From contig CBDASI010000002.1 of assembly GCA_965199585.1 (NCBI GenBank), positions 3,410,001-3,474,000 of the forward strand: a stretch of 64,000 bases of DNA, written 5' to 3'. This document shows, in pieces, positions 42,733-50,653 of the stretch. Under the pieces are notes generated by a model. It saw only the letters and a list, made by a program, of their open reading frames with translations. It was not told the DNA's origin and ran no database searches. Each line of letters starts with the position of its first letter. The stretch's first letter is position 1. This DNA is from JAVVHH01 sp965199585. GTDB lineage: Bacteria > Pseudomonadota > Alphaproteobacteria > Acetobacterales > Acetobacteraceae. Made by a program: the position numbers and the translations under genes.

Positions 42733-43926
42733 CTACGAGGCCCGCGTCAATTGCGCAGCCCGGTCGCCGCGCGAGAAAGCCCGCTCGAGTCGGCCGATCG
42801 CCTCGTCGAGCACGGCCTCGCGCTTGCAGAACGCGAAACGGGCATAGTGGGCCGGCGCGGCACTCTCGTAGAACGCCGATACCGGGATCGCCGTGACGCC
42901 GGCATGCTCGGTGATGTAGCGGCAGAAGGCGACGTCGTCGCCGGCGAAGCCCAGCGGGCTGAAATCGGCGGTGACGAAGTAGCTCCCGCGCGTCTCCAGC
43001 ACGCCGAAGCCGAGCCGCGCCAAGCCGTTCGACAGCTGGTCTCGCTTGGCGGCGAGGTCGGCCGCCAGTCCGTCGAAATAGGCTTGGTCCTTGGCCAGGC
43101 CGAGCGCGACCGCACGCTGCAGGTTGGGCGGCGTGGTGAAGGTCAGGTTCTGGTGCGCCTTAGCGATCACACCGGCGAGCGCGGCCGGCGCCGAGACGTA
43201 GCCGATCTTCCAGCCGGTCAGGCTAAAGGTCTTGCCGGCGCTACCGATCCGCATGCAGCGGTCACGCAGGCCTGGCAGCGTCATCAGCGGAATGTGCCGC
43301 CAGCCGTCGAACGTCAGGTGCTCGTAGACCTCGTCACAGACGGCGTAAACATCATGCTTCTGCAGCAGGTCGCCGATGAAGGCGAGTTCGGCAGTGGTGA
43401 ACACCTTTCCGCAGGGGTTCATCGGCGTGTTGAGCAGGATCGCCTTGGTGCGCGGCCCGAAGGCGGCGGCCAGTTCGGCGCGCGGGAGCTCCCATTTCGG
43501 CGGCGTGAGGCGGACCAGCTTGGGGATGGCGCCGAGCAGGCGGATCACCGGCAGGTAGGTGTCGTAGAGCGGCTCGAACAGGACGACCTCGTCGCCCGGG
43601 TTCAGCACCGCCATCAGCGAGGCCGTGATCGCCTCGGTGGCGCCGGAGGTGACGACGATCTCGGTCGCCGGGTCGAAGTCGAGGCCGTAGAAGCGGGCAT
43701 TTGCCGCGGCCACGGCCTGGCGCAGTTCGGGCACGCCGGTCATCGGCGGATACTGGTTGCGGCCGTCCAGCAGCGCGTCGGCGGCGGCCTGCAACACGTC
43801 GGCTGGGCCGTCGGTGTCGGGGAAGCCCTGGCCGAGGTTGATGGCGCCGTGTTCGGTGGCCAGGGCGGACATGACGGTGAACACGGTGGTTCCGAGACCG
43901 GACAACAAGGCATTGGTGGGCTTCAA
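42733..43926 (-). CDS. PLP-dependent aminotransferase, class I (methionine/kynurenine aminotransferase-like)
   Basis: Fold-type I aminotransferase of 397 residues. GTTVFTVMSALATEHGAINLGQGFPDTDGP at the start, QYPPMTGVPELRQAVAA, VTSGATEAITASLMAVLNPGDEVVLFEPLYDTY, LNTPMNPCGKVF, and the PLP lysine in GSAGKTFSLTGWKIGYV. This pattern is closest to YbdL/kynurenine aminotransferase-type enzymes that transaminate methionine or glutamine. The likely start is TTG at 43926 (MKPTNALLSGLG) with an upstream GGAG; the open frame to 44166 is low-complexity and overlaps the glnB promoter. Divergent from glnB. Confidence 0.87.
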   Translation of the reverse strand: MKPTNALLSGLGTTVFTVMSALATEHGAINLGQGFPDTDGPADVLQAAADALLDGRNQYPPMTGVPELRQAVAAANARFYGLDFDPATEIVVTSGATEAITASLMAVLNPGDEVVLFEPLYDTYLPVIRLLGAIPKLVRLTPPKWELPRAELAAAFGPRTKAILLNTPMNPCGKVFTTAELAFIGDLLQKHDVYAVCDEVYEHLTFDGWRHIPLMTLPGLRDRCMRIGSAGKTFSLTGWKIGYVSAPAALAGVIAKAHQNLTFTTPPNLQRAVALGLAKDQAYFDGLAADLAAKRDQLSNGLARLGFGVLETRGSYFVTADFSPLGFAGDDVAFCRYITEHAGVTAIPVSAFYESAAPAHYARFAFCKREAVLDEAIGRLERAFSRGDRAAQLTRAS

Positions 43927-44107
43927 CGGACGGCACTCCGATCGGGTCGTGAAGTATGCGCCGCCCTCGCCGGTGCAGCAACTGCCCTGAAACGCGCCAT
44001 GGCCGGATGCACAAGCGTCAGGCAGGTCGGCGGCTACTCTGCCCATGGCACCGGCAGCCCGGTGCGCCCCGCCATGCCGAGCGCCGCTGGGCCCGTGCAT
44101 TGCCGAG

Positions 44108-44123
44108 TGGCACGCTGCGTGCA
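44108..44123 (+). promoter_or_regulatory. Sigma-54-type promoter upstream of glnB
   Basis: TGGCACGCTGCGTGCA: a perfect TGGCACG -24 element and GTGCA at -12 (consensus TTGCA), with the invariant GG-N10-GC spacing. It lies about 80 bp before the glnB start. NtrC-dependent sigma-54 control of glnBA is established in related alphaproteobacteria. Confidence 0.72.
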
Positions 44124-44204
44124 AACCTCCGCCACCGTCCTCTCGACGAGGCGGGATGCGCAGCAACGGGAGGACGCCGGGCCTTTGACGCTCGGTGGTT
44201 TTGG

Positions 44205-44543
44205 ATGAAGAAGATCGAGGCGGTCATCAAGCCCTTCAAGCTCGACGAGGTAAAGGAAGCGCTCCACGAGGTGGGGCTGCAGGGCATCACGGTGGTGGAG
44301 GCGAAAGGCTTCGGTCGCCAGAAGGGGCATACCGAGCTGTATCGCGGTGCCGAATACGTGGTGGATTTCTTGCCCAAGGTGAAGATCGAAGTCGTGTGCG
44401 ACGACGATCTGGTGGAGCGTGCGGTCGAGGCGATCACCAACGCGGCGCGCACCGGCCGGATCGGAGACGGAAAGATATTCATCGTGCCCGTCGAGGACGT
44501 CGTGCGCATCCGCACCGGCGAACGCGGCAGCGACGCGATCTAG
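44205..44543 (+). CDS. glnB: Nitrogen regulatory protein P-II
   Basis: PII signalling trimer of 112 residues that senses 2-oxoglutarate and ATP/ADP and controls GlnE, NtrB and other targets. MKKIEAVIKPFKLDEVKEAL opens the protein. The T-loop GRQKGHTELYRGAEYVVDF carries the uridylylation site Tyr51. ATP-binding segments TGRIGDGKIFI and VVRIRTGERGSDAI close it. It is followed after 80 bp by glnA, the classic glnBA order. Confidence 0.97.
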   Translation: MKKIEAVIKPFKLDEVKEALHEVGLQGITVVEAKGFGRQKGHTELYRGAEYVVDFLPKVKIEVVCDDDLVERAVEAITNAARTGRIGDGKIFIVPVEDVVRIRTGERGSDAI

Positions 44544-44623
44544 AGCGGCATTGCGGGCGATTTCGGCCCGCTTGAACCCAGCCCGCCCACGGCAGGGCGG
44601 CAACACGAGGAATAGTGGTCAGG

Positions 44624-46048
44624 ATGGCTAAAGACAAAAAAGACAGCGTCGCCAAGGTTCTCGAGATGATCCAGGAGCAGTCGGTCGAATACGTCGACCT
44701 GCGCTTCACCGATCCGCGCGGCAAGTGGCAGCACACCGCGCAGCACATCTCGACGATCGACGAAGACGCTTTCCGCGACGGCATCATGTTCGACGGTTCG
44801 TCGATCGCCGGCTGGAAGGCGATCAACGAGAGCGACATGATCCTGATGATGGATCCGGACACCGCGGTGATGGACCCGTTCGCGGCCAAGCCGAGCCTGA
44901 TCATCTTTTGCGACATCTTCGAGCCCAGCACCGGCCAGCCCTACACGCGCGACCCGCGCAGCACCGCCAAGAAGGCCGAAGCGTTCGTGAAGTCGAGCGG
45001 CATCGGCGACATGGTGATGGTCGGCGCGGAAGCCGAATTCTTCATCTTCGATGACGTAAAGTACGGCACCGGCCCGAACTACGGCAAGTACGAGCTGACC
45101 AGCATCGAGGGGCCCGGCGCCAATCTGCGCGACTACCCCGAGGGCAACATGGGTCACCGGCCCGGCGTCAAGGGCGGCTACTTCCCGGTCCCACCGGTCG
45201 ACACCGAAAGCGACCTGCGCGCCGAGATGCTCTCGTCGATGGGCGAGATGGGCCTCGTCATCGAGAAGCACCATCACGAGGTCGCCCAGAGCCAGCACGA
45301 GCTCGGCACCAAGTTCACCACGCTGGTGAACATGGCTGACCAGATGCAGATCTATAAGTACTGCGTGCACAACGTCGCCCACAGCTACGGCAAGACGGCG
45401 ACGTTCATGCCCAAGCCGATCTATGGCGATAACGGCTCCGGCATGCACACGCACCAGAGCATCTGGAAGGACGGCAAGCCGATGTTCGCCGGGTCGGGTT
45501 ATGCCGATCTGTCGGAGATGTGCATCTACTTCATCGGCGGCATCATCAAGCACGCCAAGGCGATCAACGCGTTCACCAACCCGAGCACCAACAGCTACAA
45601 GCGGTTGATTCCGGGCTTCGAGGCGCCGGTGCTGCTGGCCTACTCGGCGCGTAACCGCTCCGCGTCCTGCCGCATTCCGTACACGACCAGCCCGAAGGCC
45701 AAGCGCGTGGAAGTCCGCTTCCCCGACGCGACCGCCAACCCGTATCTGGCGTATTCGGCCATCCTGATGGCCGGGCTCGACGGCATCCGCAACAAGATCC
45801 ATCCGGGCGACCCGATGGACAAGGACCTCTACGATCTGCCGCCGGAAGAGCTGAAGGACATCCCGACCGTGTGCGGCAGCTTGCGCGAGGCACTCGTCTC
45901 GCTCGAAGCCGACCATGACTTCCTGCTGGCCGGCGACGTCTTCAACCTCGAGCAGATCAAGAGCTACATCGAGTTGAAGTGGACCGAGGTCTACAAGTTC
46001 GAGCACACGCCGCATCCGGTCGAGTTCGAGATGTACTACTCCGCCTAA
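44624..46048 (+). CDS. glnA: Glutamine synthetase type I
   Basis: GSI-beta dodecameric enzyme that makes glutamine from glutamate, ammonia and ATP. The 474-residue chain has FDGSSIAGWKAINESDM, the metal site EAEFFIFDD, NGSGMHTHQSIWKDG, KRLIPGFEAPVLLAYSARNRSASCRIP and the adenylylation loop KDLYDLPPEE with Tyr403 (equivalent to E. coli Tyr397). Adenylylation by GlnE is therefore expected. The ATG at 44624 is chosen over an in-frame GTG at 44615. A terminator follows. Confidence 0.97.
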   Translation: MAKDKKDSVAKVLEMIQEQSVEYVDLRFTDPRGKWQHTAQHISTIDEDAFRDGIMFDGSSIAGWKAINESDMILMMDPDTAVMDPFAAKPSLIIFCDIFEPSTGQPYTRDPRSTAKKAEAFVKSSGIGDMVMVGAEAEFFIFDDVKYGTGPNYGKYELTSIEGPGANLRDYPEGNMGHRPGVKGGYFPVPPVDTESDLRAEMLSSMGEMGLVIEKHHHEVAQSQHELGTKFTTLVNMADQMQIYKYCVHNVAHSYGKTATFMPKPIYGDNGSGMHTHQSIWKDGKPMFAGSGYADLSEMCIYFIGGIIKHAKAINAFTNPSTNSYKRLIPGFEAPVLLAYSARNRSASCRIPYTTSPKAKRVEVRFPDATANPYLAYSAILMAGLDGIRNKIHPGDPMDKDLYDLPPEELKDIPTVCGSLREALVSLEADHDFLLAGDVFNLEQIKSYIELKWTEVYKFEHTPHPVEFEMYYSA

Positions 46049-46072
46049 ACTCTGCTCAATCGTTAGTCGTCG

Positions 46073-46106
46073 ACGCCCCGGTCTTTGATCGGGGCGTTTT
46101 CGTTTC
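46073..46106 (+). terminator. Rho-independent terminator after glnA
   Basis: Stem ACGCCCCG (46073-46080) / CGGGGCGT (46090-46097) with a 9-nt loop and TTTTCGTTT tail, 25 bp after the glnA stop. Confidence 0.92.
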
Positions 46107-46249
46107 TGCGGCGCTCGTTGCCTTGTCGATGGCCTTACGCGATGCGACGCTGCAACAACGGCTAGGATTTATGCAGAACTTACCCGAACCCTGTATTCTT
46201 TATAAGTTTTATACTTGTGCAGCCTCGATCCGCTCGCAAGAATTGCTGC

Positions 46250-47602
46250 ATGAAGAATGTGCGCACCCCCAACCGTTCCGTGGGCCTCCGGGCCTCCCTT
46301 CCCGCTTTGGCAGGACTATGCGTGCTCGGCGCCAGCCAGGGCGCAGCCGCGCAAACTGCCGGCATCCAGCCCGGTATCACCAACCAGGCCGCCTCGCCGC
46401 CGGCGGTAACCGCTCCGACGGCTCCGGCCGGCGCCGCGACCCTGCCAGCGGCCCCGACCGGCTGGGCTAGCACCATCAAGCTCGGCTTTCAGGGCGAGGC
46501 CGGCATCATCGGTAACACGCTGTCGCCGGACAACAACCGCAACTTCGGCATGCTGTTCACCGACTCGGCCAACCGTCCGGTGCTCAACCAGCTGCTCGCC
46601 ACCGTCAGCCGCGACATCGACCCGAAGGCCACCACGGTCGACGTCGGCTTCAAGTTCCAGGCCATGTATGGCTCGGATTCCCGCATCACCCACACGCTCG
46701 GCGTGTTCGATCACGCGATCCATGACCGCAACCAGCTCGACATCGTCGAGGCCGACATCAGCGTCCATCTCCCATACCTGTTCGCCGGCGGCCTCGACGT
46801 CAAAGCCGGCATCTACCCGACGCCGCTCGGCGTCGAGGTCATCGATCCCAAGGGCAACCCGTTCTACACCCACTCCTACATCTTCAACTACGGCCTGCCC
46901 TACAAGCACACCGGCGTGCTGGCGACGGCGCATGTCAGTGATCTCGTCGACCTCTACGGCGGCATCGACAGCGGCGTGAACACCGGCATCGCCTATGGCG
47001 CCGGTGACAACAACCAGCGGCCCGGCGGCATCGCCGGAATCGGGCTCAACGTCCTCGACGGCAAGTTCACCCTGCTCGCGTTGACCCATATGGGCCCGGA
47101 GAACCCGAAGCCGGCCACCCCGTTCGCCAACAGTGCGATGCGCTACCTCAACGACGTTGCCATTGTCTATAAGGCGACCGAGAAGCTGACGCTGACCGGT
47201 GAGCTCAACTACATTCGCGATGCCGGCTTCCATGCCGAAGGCTACGGCGCCGCGAGCTATGCGAGCTACGCGCTTACCGACTCCTGGACGCTGAACGGCC
47301 GCGCCGAGGCCTTCCGCGACAACAACAATTTCTTCGTCTCCAACCCGGTCGGCAACCTCGACTACGTGGCCTCTGAATTCGGCCGTGTCAGCAATCTGAT
47401 CACCGCGGCCAAGCCGACCACCTATGGCGAATTGACGGTCGGCGCGACCTACAAGATCCCCGGCCTGCCGGAGAAATTGACCACCGCGCTGTTCCGCCCC
47501 GAGGTGCGCTACGACCGCTCGATCAACGGCACTAACCCGTTCGGCGACGGCCGCGCACGGGACCGCTGGACAGTTTCTGGCGACATCGTCTTGGGCTTCT
47601 AA
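46250..47602 (+). CDS. Outer membrane beta-barrel protein (porin-2/OmpL-like)
   Basis: Exported protein of 450 residues. A signal peptide (MKNVRTPNRSVGLRASLPALAGLCVLGASQGAAA) is followed by a Pro/Ala-rich segment and a long beta-strand-rich domain with alternating aromatic residues (FKFQAMYGSDSRITHTLGVFDHAI, FYTHSYIFNYGLPYKHTGVLATAHVSDLVDLYGGIDSG in order). It ends in FRPEVRYDRS and WTVSGDIVLGF, with the C-terminal Phe typical of outer membrane proteins. Closest to the BBP2/OmpL-like family. The ATG at 46250 fits the signal peptide better than the GTG at 46217. Cargo unknown. Confidence 0.83.
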   Translation: MKNVRTPNRSVGLRASLPALAGLCVLGASQGAAAQTAGIQPGITNQAASPPAVTAPTAPAGAATLPAAPTGWASTIKLGFQGEAGIIGNTLSPDNNRNFGMLFTDSANRPVLNQLLATVSRDIDPKATTVDVGFKFQAMYGSDSRITHTLGVFDHAIHDRNQLDIVEADISVHLPYLFAGGLDVKAGIYPTPLGVEVIDPKGNPFYTHSYIFNYGLPYKHTGVLATAHVSDLVDLYGGIDSGVNTGIAYGAGDNNQRPGGIAGIGLNVLDGKFTLLALTHMGPENPKPATPFANSAMRYLNDVAIVYKATEKLTLTGELNYIRDAGFHAEGYGAASYASYALTDSWTLNGRAEAFRDNNNFFVSNPVGNLDYVASEFGRVSNLITAAKPTTYGELTVGATYKIPGLPEKLTTALFRPEVRYDRSINGTNPFGDGRARDRWTVSGDIVLGF

Positions 47603-47629
47603 ACCGCATCCTTCAAACCATAGGCTGTC

Positions 47630-47661
47630 CTGTCGGCAGTTTTTACAACTGCTGCCGACAG
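47630..47661 (+). terminator. Hairpin after the porin-like gene, possible terminator
   Basis: Perfect 10-bp inverted repeat CTGTCGGCAG / CTGCCGACAG with a 12-nt loop starting TTTTT, 27 bp after the stop. There is no T-run after the stem, so termination is probable but not certain. Confidence 0.55.
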
Positions 47662-47710
47662 AATGGTGCTCCAAGTTAATATATCACTGTTATTAAACGG
47701 TTAAGTTCCC

Positions 47711-47726
47711 TGGCATGACGCTTGCT
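47711..47726 (+). promoter_or_regulatory. Sigma-54-type promoter upstream of PEP-CTERM gene
   Basis: TGGCATGACGCTTGCT: TGGCA-type -24 and full TTGCT -12 elements with GG-N10-GC spacing. It lies 52 bp before the start of the PEP-CTERM protein at 47779. Sigma-54 control (PrsK/PrsR type) of PEP-CTERM genes is known in other proteobacteria. Confidence 0.68.
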
Positions 47727-47778
47727 ACCATGTCTGCAAGTCGGTCGCGATGAAGCGGCCATCTGGAGAACTTCAGTC

Positions 47779-48399
47779 ATGTTCAAGAACGCTTTTCTCG
47801 CCGCGGTCGTCACCATCGCTTCCATCGGCGCCGCCTCGGCCGCGCCGATCAACGGCTCCTTCTCGCTGCTCTCTTTGAACGGCACCTATGTCGGTGGCTC
47901 CGCGGCAACGGCGACCGGCCTCGACTTCGGCAACTTCCTCGACCCCAACGGCGCCGGCAATGGCTATGGCACCAACGGCACTGCCTTCGTCGGAAATGCC
48001 AAAGGCAGCTTCGCCAACCTAAACTTAAGCGTCGCCAGCCTCGCCGACATCTCGCTCGGCGCTACCGCCAACCCATACACGAGCAACCCGTTCATCAGCT
48101 TCGGCACGGCCAGCAACATCGTCGTGAACTTCAGCGATGCTTCCATCACACGGAACGACGATGGAAATGGCGTTCGGGTGTATGGTGCGGCAACGTTCAG
48201 CGACGGTACTGCGGCCGACACCAGCATTGGCACGTTCAACATCACGACGAGCACGCAGACCAACGATGGATCGCTGATCGTCAATTTCACCATGACGGGC
48301 AACGCGGGGACAACCGCCGTTCCGGAGCCGATCTCGATGTCGATCCTTGGCGTCAGCCTTGCTGGGCTTGGCTTGGTCCGTCTCCGCCGCAAGGCTTGA
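47779..48399 (+). CDS. PEP-CTERM sorting domain protein
   Basis: Exported protein of 206 residues. It has a signal peptide (MFKNAFLAAVVTIASIGAASAA), a Ser/Thr/Asn/Gly-rich beta-like body with no recognised domain, and the C-terminal tripartite PEP-CTERM signal: VPEP at about 182, a hydrophobic segment (ISMSILGVSLAGLGLV) and RLRRKA. Exosortase is expected to process this tail and release or anchor the protein at the cell surface, but no exosortase gene is in the window. Start supported by GGAGAA. Preceded by a sigma-54-like promoter and followed by a terminator. Confidence 0.9.
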   Translation: MFKNAFLAAVVTIASIGAASAAPINGSFSLLSLNGTYVGGSAATATGLDFGNFLDPNGAGNGYGTNGTAFVGNAKGSFANLNLSVASLADISLGATANPYTSNPFISFGTASNIVVNFSDASITRNDDGNGVRVYGAATFSDGTAADTSIGTFNITTSTQTNDGSLIVNFTMTGNAGTTAVPEPISMSILGVSLAGLGLVRLRRKA

Positions 48400-48437
48400 G
48401 GCTTGGGCTAGCGACACATCCGCTAGAATATTAATCG

Positions 48438-48468
48438 CGCCGGTGGCTCAGCAGCTGCCGGCGTTTTT
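48438..48468 (+). terminator. Rho-independent terminator after PEP-CTERM gene
   Basis: CGCCGG...CCGGCG stem (48438-48443/48458-48463) extended inside by GGCT/AGCT pairing, followed by TTTTTG. It may serve both the PEP-CTERM gene and the convergent amidase gene. Confidence 0.85.
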
Positions 48469-48477
48469 GCGTTGCAA

Positions 48478-49428
48478 TCACAGCAGCTTCTTTTGAAGCA
48501 TCCCATGTACGCCCTTCTCGCCGTTGACCGTCTGCGTCACGTGGAAATCCACCGCCAGCGAGCATAGTTGGTAGGCCTGGTCCCGCGACAGGCCGCTCCG
48601 GCTGCAGATGAACGCGATCATTTCCCGCAGCGCGGTCTTCATCGCTACGTCGAGATCCTCGTGCATTCCCATGGAAATGTAGTGCGTAGGCGTCTCGCCG
48701 CGCGGGTAGCGCAACACCGGGTCGGCCGCGCCGCCGCCTTTGTGCAGGATCAGGGTGAACGTGCCGGTCAGGCAGATCTCCAGCGCGTTGATGCACACCT
48801 CGCCATCGCCTTGCACGCCGTGGCCGTCGCCGGCGGAGAAGTTGGCGCCGTCCACGAACACGGGCAGGAACAGCGTGCTGCCGGCGCCCAACTCCTTGTT
48901 GTCGAGGTTGCCGCCATGCTCGCGCGGCTCCTTGGTCGACAGGACGCCGTAGGCCATCTTGGGGGCGACCCCCATCACGCCGAAGAACGGCTGCAGCGGC
49001 AGCACGGTCCCCCACGGAAGCCGGCACGTATTGGCGGCCCGGTCGATGGGGATGTGGCTCAGGAAGCGGTTCGGGAAATCCTCAGGCAACGTGCCAAGCA
49101 GCGGGCGATGGCCGCAAAAGCCCCAGTCGGCGCCGAACTCGATCGCATCGATCCGCACTTCGAGCATGTCGCCGGGCTCGGCACCGGCCACGGCCACCGG
49201 GCCGGTCAGGATATGCGGTCCGCGCGGCGGCACCGCTGTGTGGATCGCCGCCAGCGCAGGCGGCACCACCATGCCGGAACCTGCCGGCGGCATGACGTCG
49301 GGAGAGCCGGAAACGCACTCGAGCGTGACGCTGTCGCCGCTCTGGATCGTCAAGACCTGCTTTTCAGCCGCGCTGAACACGCCCCAATGAACGGTGTCGG
49401 GGCTGGCGGGAACACGATGGACGGTCAT
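48478..49428 (-). CDS. Acetamidase/formamidase family protein
   Basis: FmdA/AmdA-family amidohydrolase of 316 residues that hydrolyses short-chain amides to ammonia and acid. Family segments seen are TVHWGVFSAAEKQVLTIQSGD, SGDSVTLECVSGSPDVMPPAG, HILTGPVAVAGAEPGDMLEVRID, GTVLPLQPFFGVMGVAP, NLDNKELGAGSTLFLPVFVDGANFSAGDGHGVQGDGEV and DQAYQLCSLAVDFHVTQTVNG. The metal-binding Asp/His residues lie in GDGHGVQGDGE. The in vivo substrate is not known. GGAG precedes the ATG. It follows tatA on the minus strand after 62 bp. Confidence 0.9.
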   Translation of the reverse strand: MTVHRVPASPDTVHWGVFSAAEKQVLTIQSGDSVTLECVSGSPDVMPPAGSGMVVPPALAAIHTAVPPRGPHILTGPVAVAGAEPGDMLEVRIDAIEFGADWGFCGHRPLLGTLPEDFPNRFLSHIPIDRAANTCRLPWGTVLPLQPFFGVMGVAPKMAYGVLSTKEPREHGGNLDNKELGAGSTLFLPVFVDGANFSAGDGHGVQGDGEVCINALEICLTGTFTLILHKGGGAADPVLRYPRGETPTHYISMGMHEDLDVAMKTALREMIAFICSRSGLSRDQAYQLCSLAVDFHVTQTVNGEKGVHGMLQKKLL

Positions 49429-49490
49429 GGCGGAGAACTCCGGTCGATGCCGTCATCCTCCGCATGATCACCGCGTCGTCAATCGTACGG

Positions 49491-49748
49491 TTACAGTGCC
49501 CGCGTGGTCTCGCGCGGCGGCACCGTCGTCGTGTGGGTCGGCGTGGTCACGCCTGGGGGCGAGATGGTGCCGGCATGACGGTCGGCACTGGCCTCCATCG
49601 ACGCATCGTCGTCCTCGGCCATGTTCTTCTTGAACGACTTGATGCCCTTGGCGAAGTCGCCCATCAGGTTGCTGACCTTGCCGCTCCCGAACAGCAGCAG
49701 GACGACCAGTAAGACGATCATCCAGTGCCAGATGCTGAAGCTACCCAT
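49491..49748 (-). CDS. tatA: Twin-arginine translocase subunit TatA
   Basis: TatA-type protein of 85 residues: a short periplasmic N-terminus (MGSFSIWHW), one membrane helix (MIVLLVVLLLFGSGKVSNL with the FG hinge), an amphipathic helix (MGDFAKGIKSFKKNM) and an acidic then Pro/Thr-rich tail. These features match TatA rather than TatB, which has a longer C-terminal region. Start at 49748 has a strong GGAGG Shine-Dalgarno. tatB and tatC are not adjacent, so the rest of the translocase must lie elsewhere. Confidence 0.92.
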   Translation of the reverse strand: MGSFSIWHWMIVLLVVLLLFGSGKVSNLMGDFAKGIKSFKKNMAEDDDASMEASADRHAGTISPPGVTTPTHTTTVPPRETTRAL

Positions 49749-49843
49749 GATTTCCTCCGAAGCGGGAGCGGCGGACGCCCCCAAATCACTCCGTGTCACA
49801 TGGCGCGGGCCGACATGGCTTGCAAGCGAATTGCGCCGCTACG

Positions 49844-50293
49844 CTACGGCGCGATGAAGCCGTAGGCCGGATAAGTGGTCGCTCCCATCGCACCAATTGG
49901 ATCCCACCAGACACGGACGGCGCTCCAGTCGTTGCCCGGCGAGACGTCGATCACCGGTTCACCGGTGGTGATGCGGTGATGCACCCAGTTGGCCTGGTCG
50001 ACCGTGATCTCGCGGGCCGAGCGCTGGCTTCGCACCACGGCGACGTGCCCGTGCGGCAACCGCCCGGTCCGCTGCAGAACCAGCACGCCGCCCGGCACCG
50101 GGTCGGACCCCTTGGCGTAGTGGCCGCCGGCACTGTCCCACCAATCGGCCGCATCGCCGTAGAGCTGGACGCCGGACATCTGCCGCGCATACGGCACGCA
50201 TTCGAGACTTGAGGCGGTCGAACCGGGGCCATGACGCGAACCGCCGCAGCCGGCGACCATGAGGGCGAGAAGGATGGCGACGATGGACCGCAT
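49844..50293 (-). CDS. CHAP domain lipoprotein (putative peptidoglycan amidase)
   Basis: Protein of 149 residues with a lipoprotein signal (MRSIVAILLALMVAGC, lipidation at Cys16) and a CHAP domain. The nucleophile Cys32 lies in SLECVPYARQMSG and the catalytic His in LPHGHVAVV, with YGDAADWWDSAGG and DPVPGGVLVLQ between them as usual. CHAP enzymes cut peptidoglycan amide bonds in the envelope. Start MRSIVAILL fits the signal peptide. It is on the minus strand between azlD and tatA with its own spacing. Confidence 0.88.
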   Translation of the reverse strand: MRSIVAILLALMVAGCGGSRHGPGSTASSLECVPYARQMSGVQLYGDAADWWDSAGGHYAKGSDPVPGGVLVLQRTGRLPHGHVAVVRSQRSAREITVDQANWVHHRITTGEPVIDVSPGNDWSAVRVWWDPIGAMGATTYPAYGFIAP

Positions 50294-50356
50294 GCGGTGA
50301 CCGAACCAAGTTAACCCGCTCAGTTTACAGCAAATACGATCCAGCGACAACGAAGC

Positions 50357-50653
50357 CTAGCGGAACGCCCAAACCAGCCAGGCACCGGCCGTGCCGGCCA
50401 GGATGGCGACCGACATCTGCCGCGTCGCCAGCATCGTCGCCACTGTCACCACCGCGCCGAACCATTCCGGCCAACCACCCTGAGCCAGGGCCGGCGCCAC
50501 GTAGGCGACGAACAGGGCGCCCGGGATGTAGCCCAGCGCCATGCGAACCGTCTCGTTCGGCCGGATCGCGCGGAACAGCACGTAGCCGCCGGCGCGCGTC
50601 ACATAGGTCGCGACCGCCATCGCCAGGATCGCGAGCGCGACATCCGACCTCAC
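50357..50653 (-). CDS. azlD: AzlD-type branched-chain amino acid exporter subunit
   Basis: Small membrane protein of 98 residues with three to four hydrophobic segments (VALAILAMAVATYVTRAGGYVLF, RMALGYIPGALFVAYVAPALA, AVVTVATMLATRQMSVAILAGTAGAWLVW). It is the partner of AzlC in branched-chain amino acid and analogue export. The GTG start overlaps the azlC stop (GTGA), fixing both ends. The frame continues upstream only as a shadow of azlC. Confidence 0.9.
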   Translation of the reverse strand: MRSDVALAILAMAVATYVTRAGGYVLFRAIRPNETVRMALGYIPGALFVAYVAPALAQGGWPEWFGAVVTVATMLATRQMSVAILAGTAGAWLVWAFR

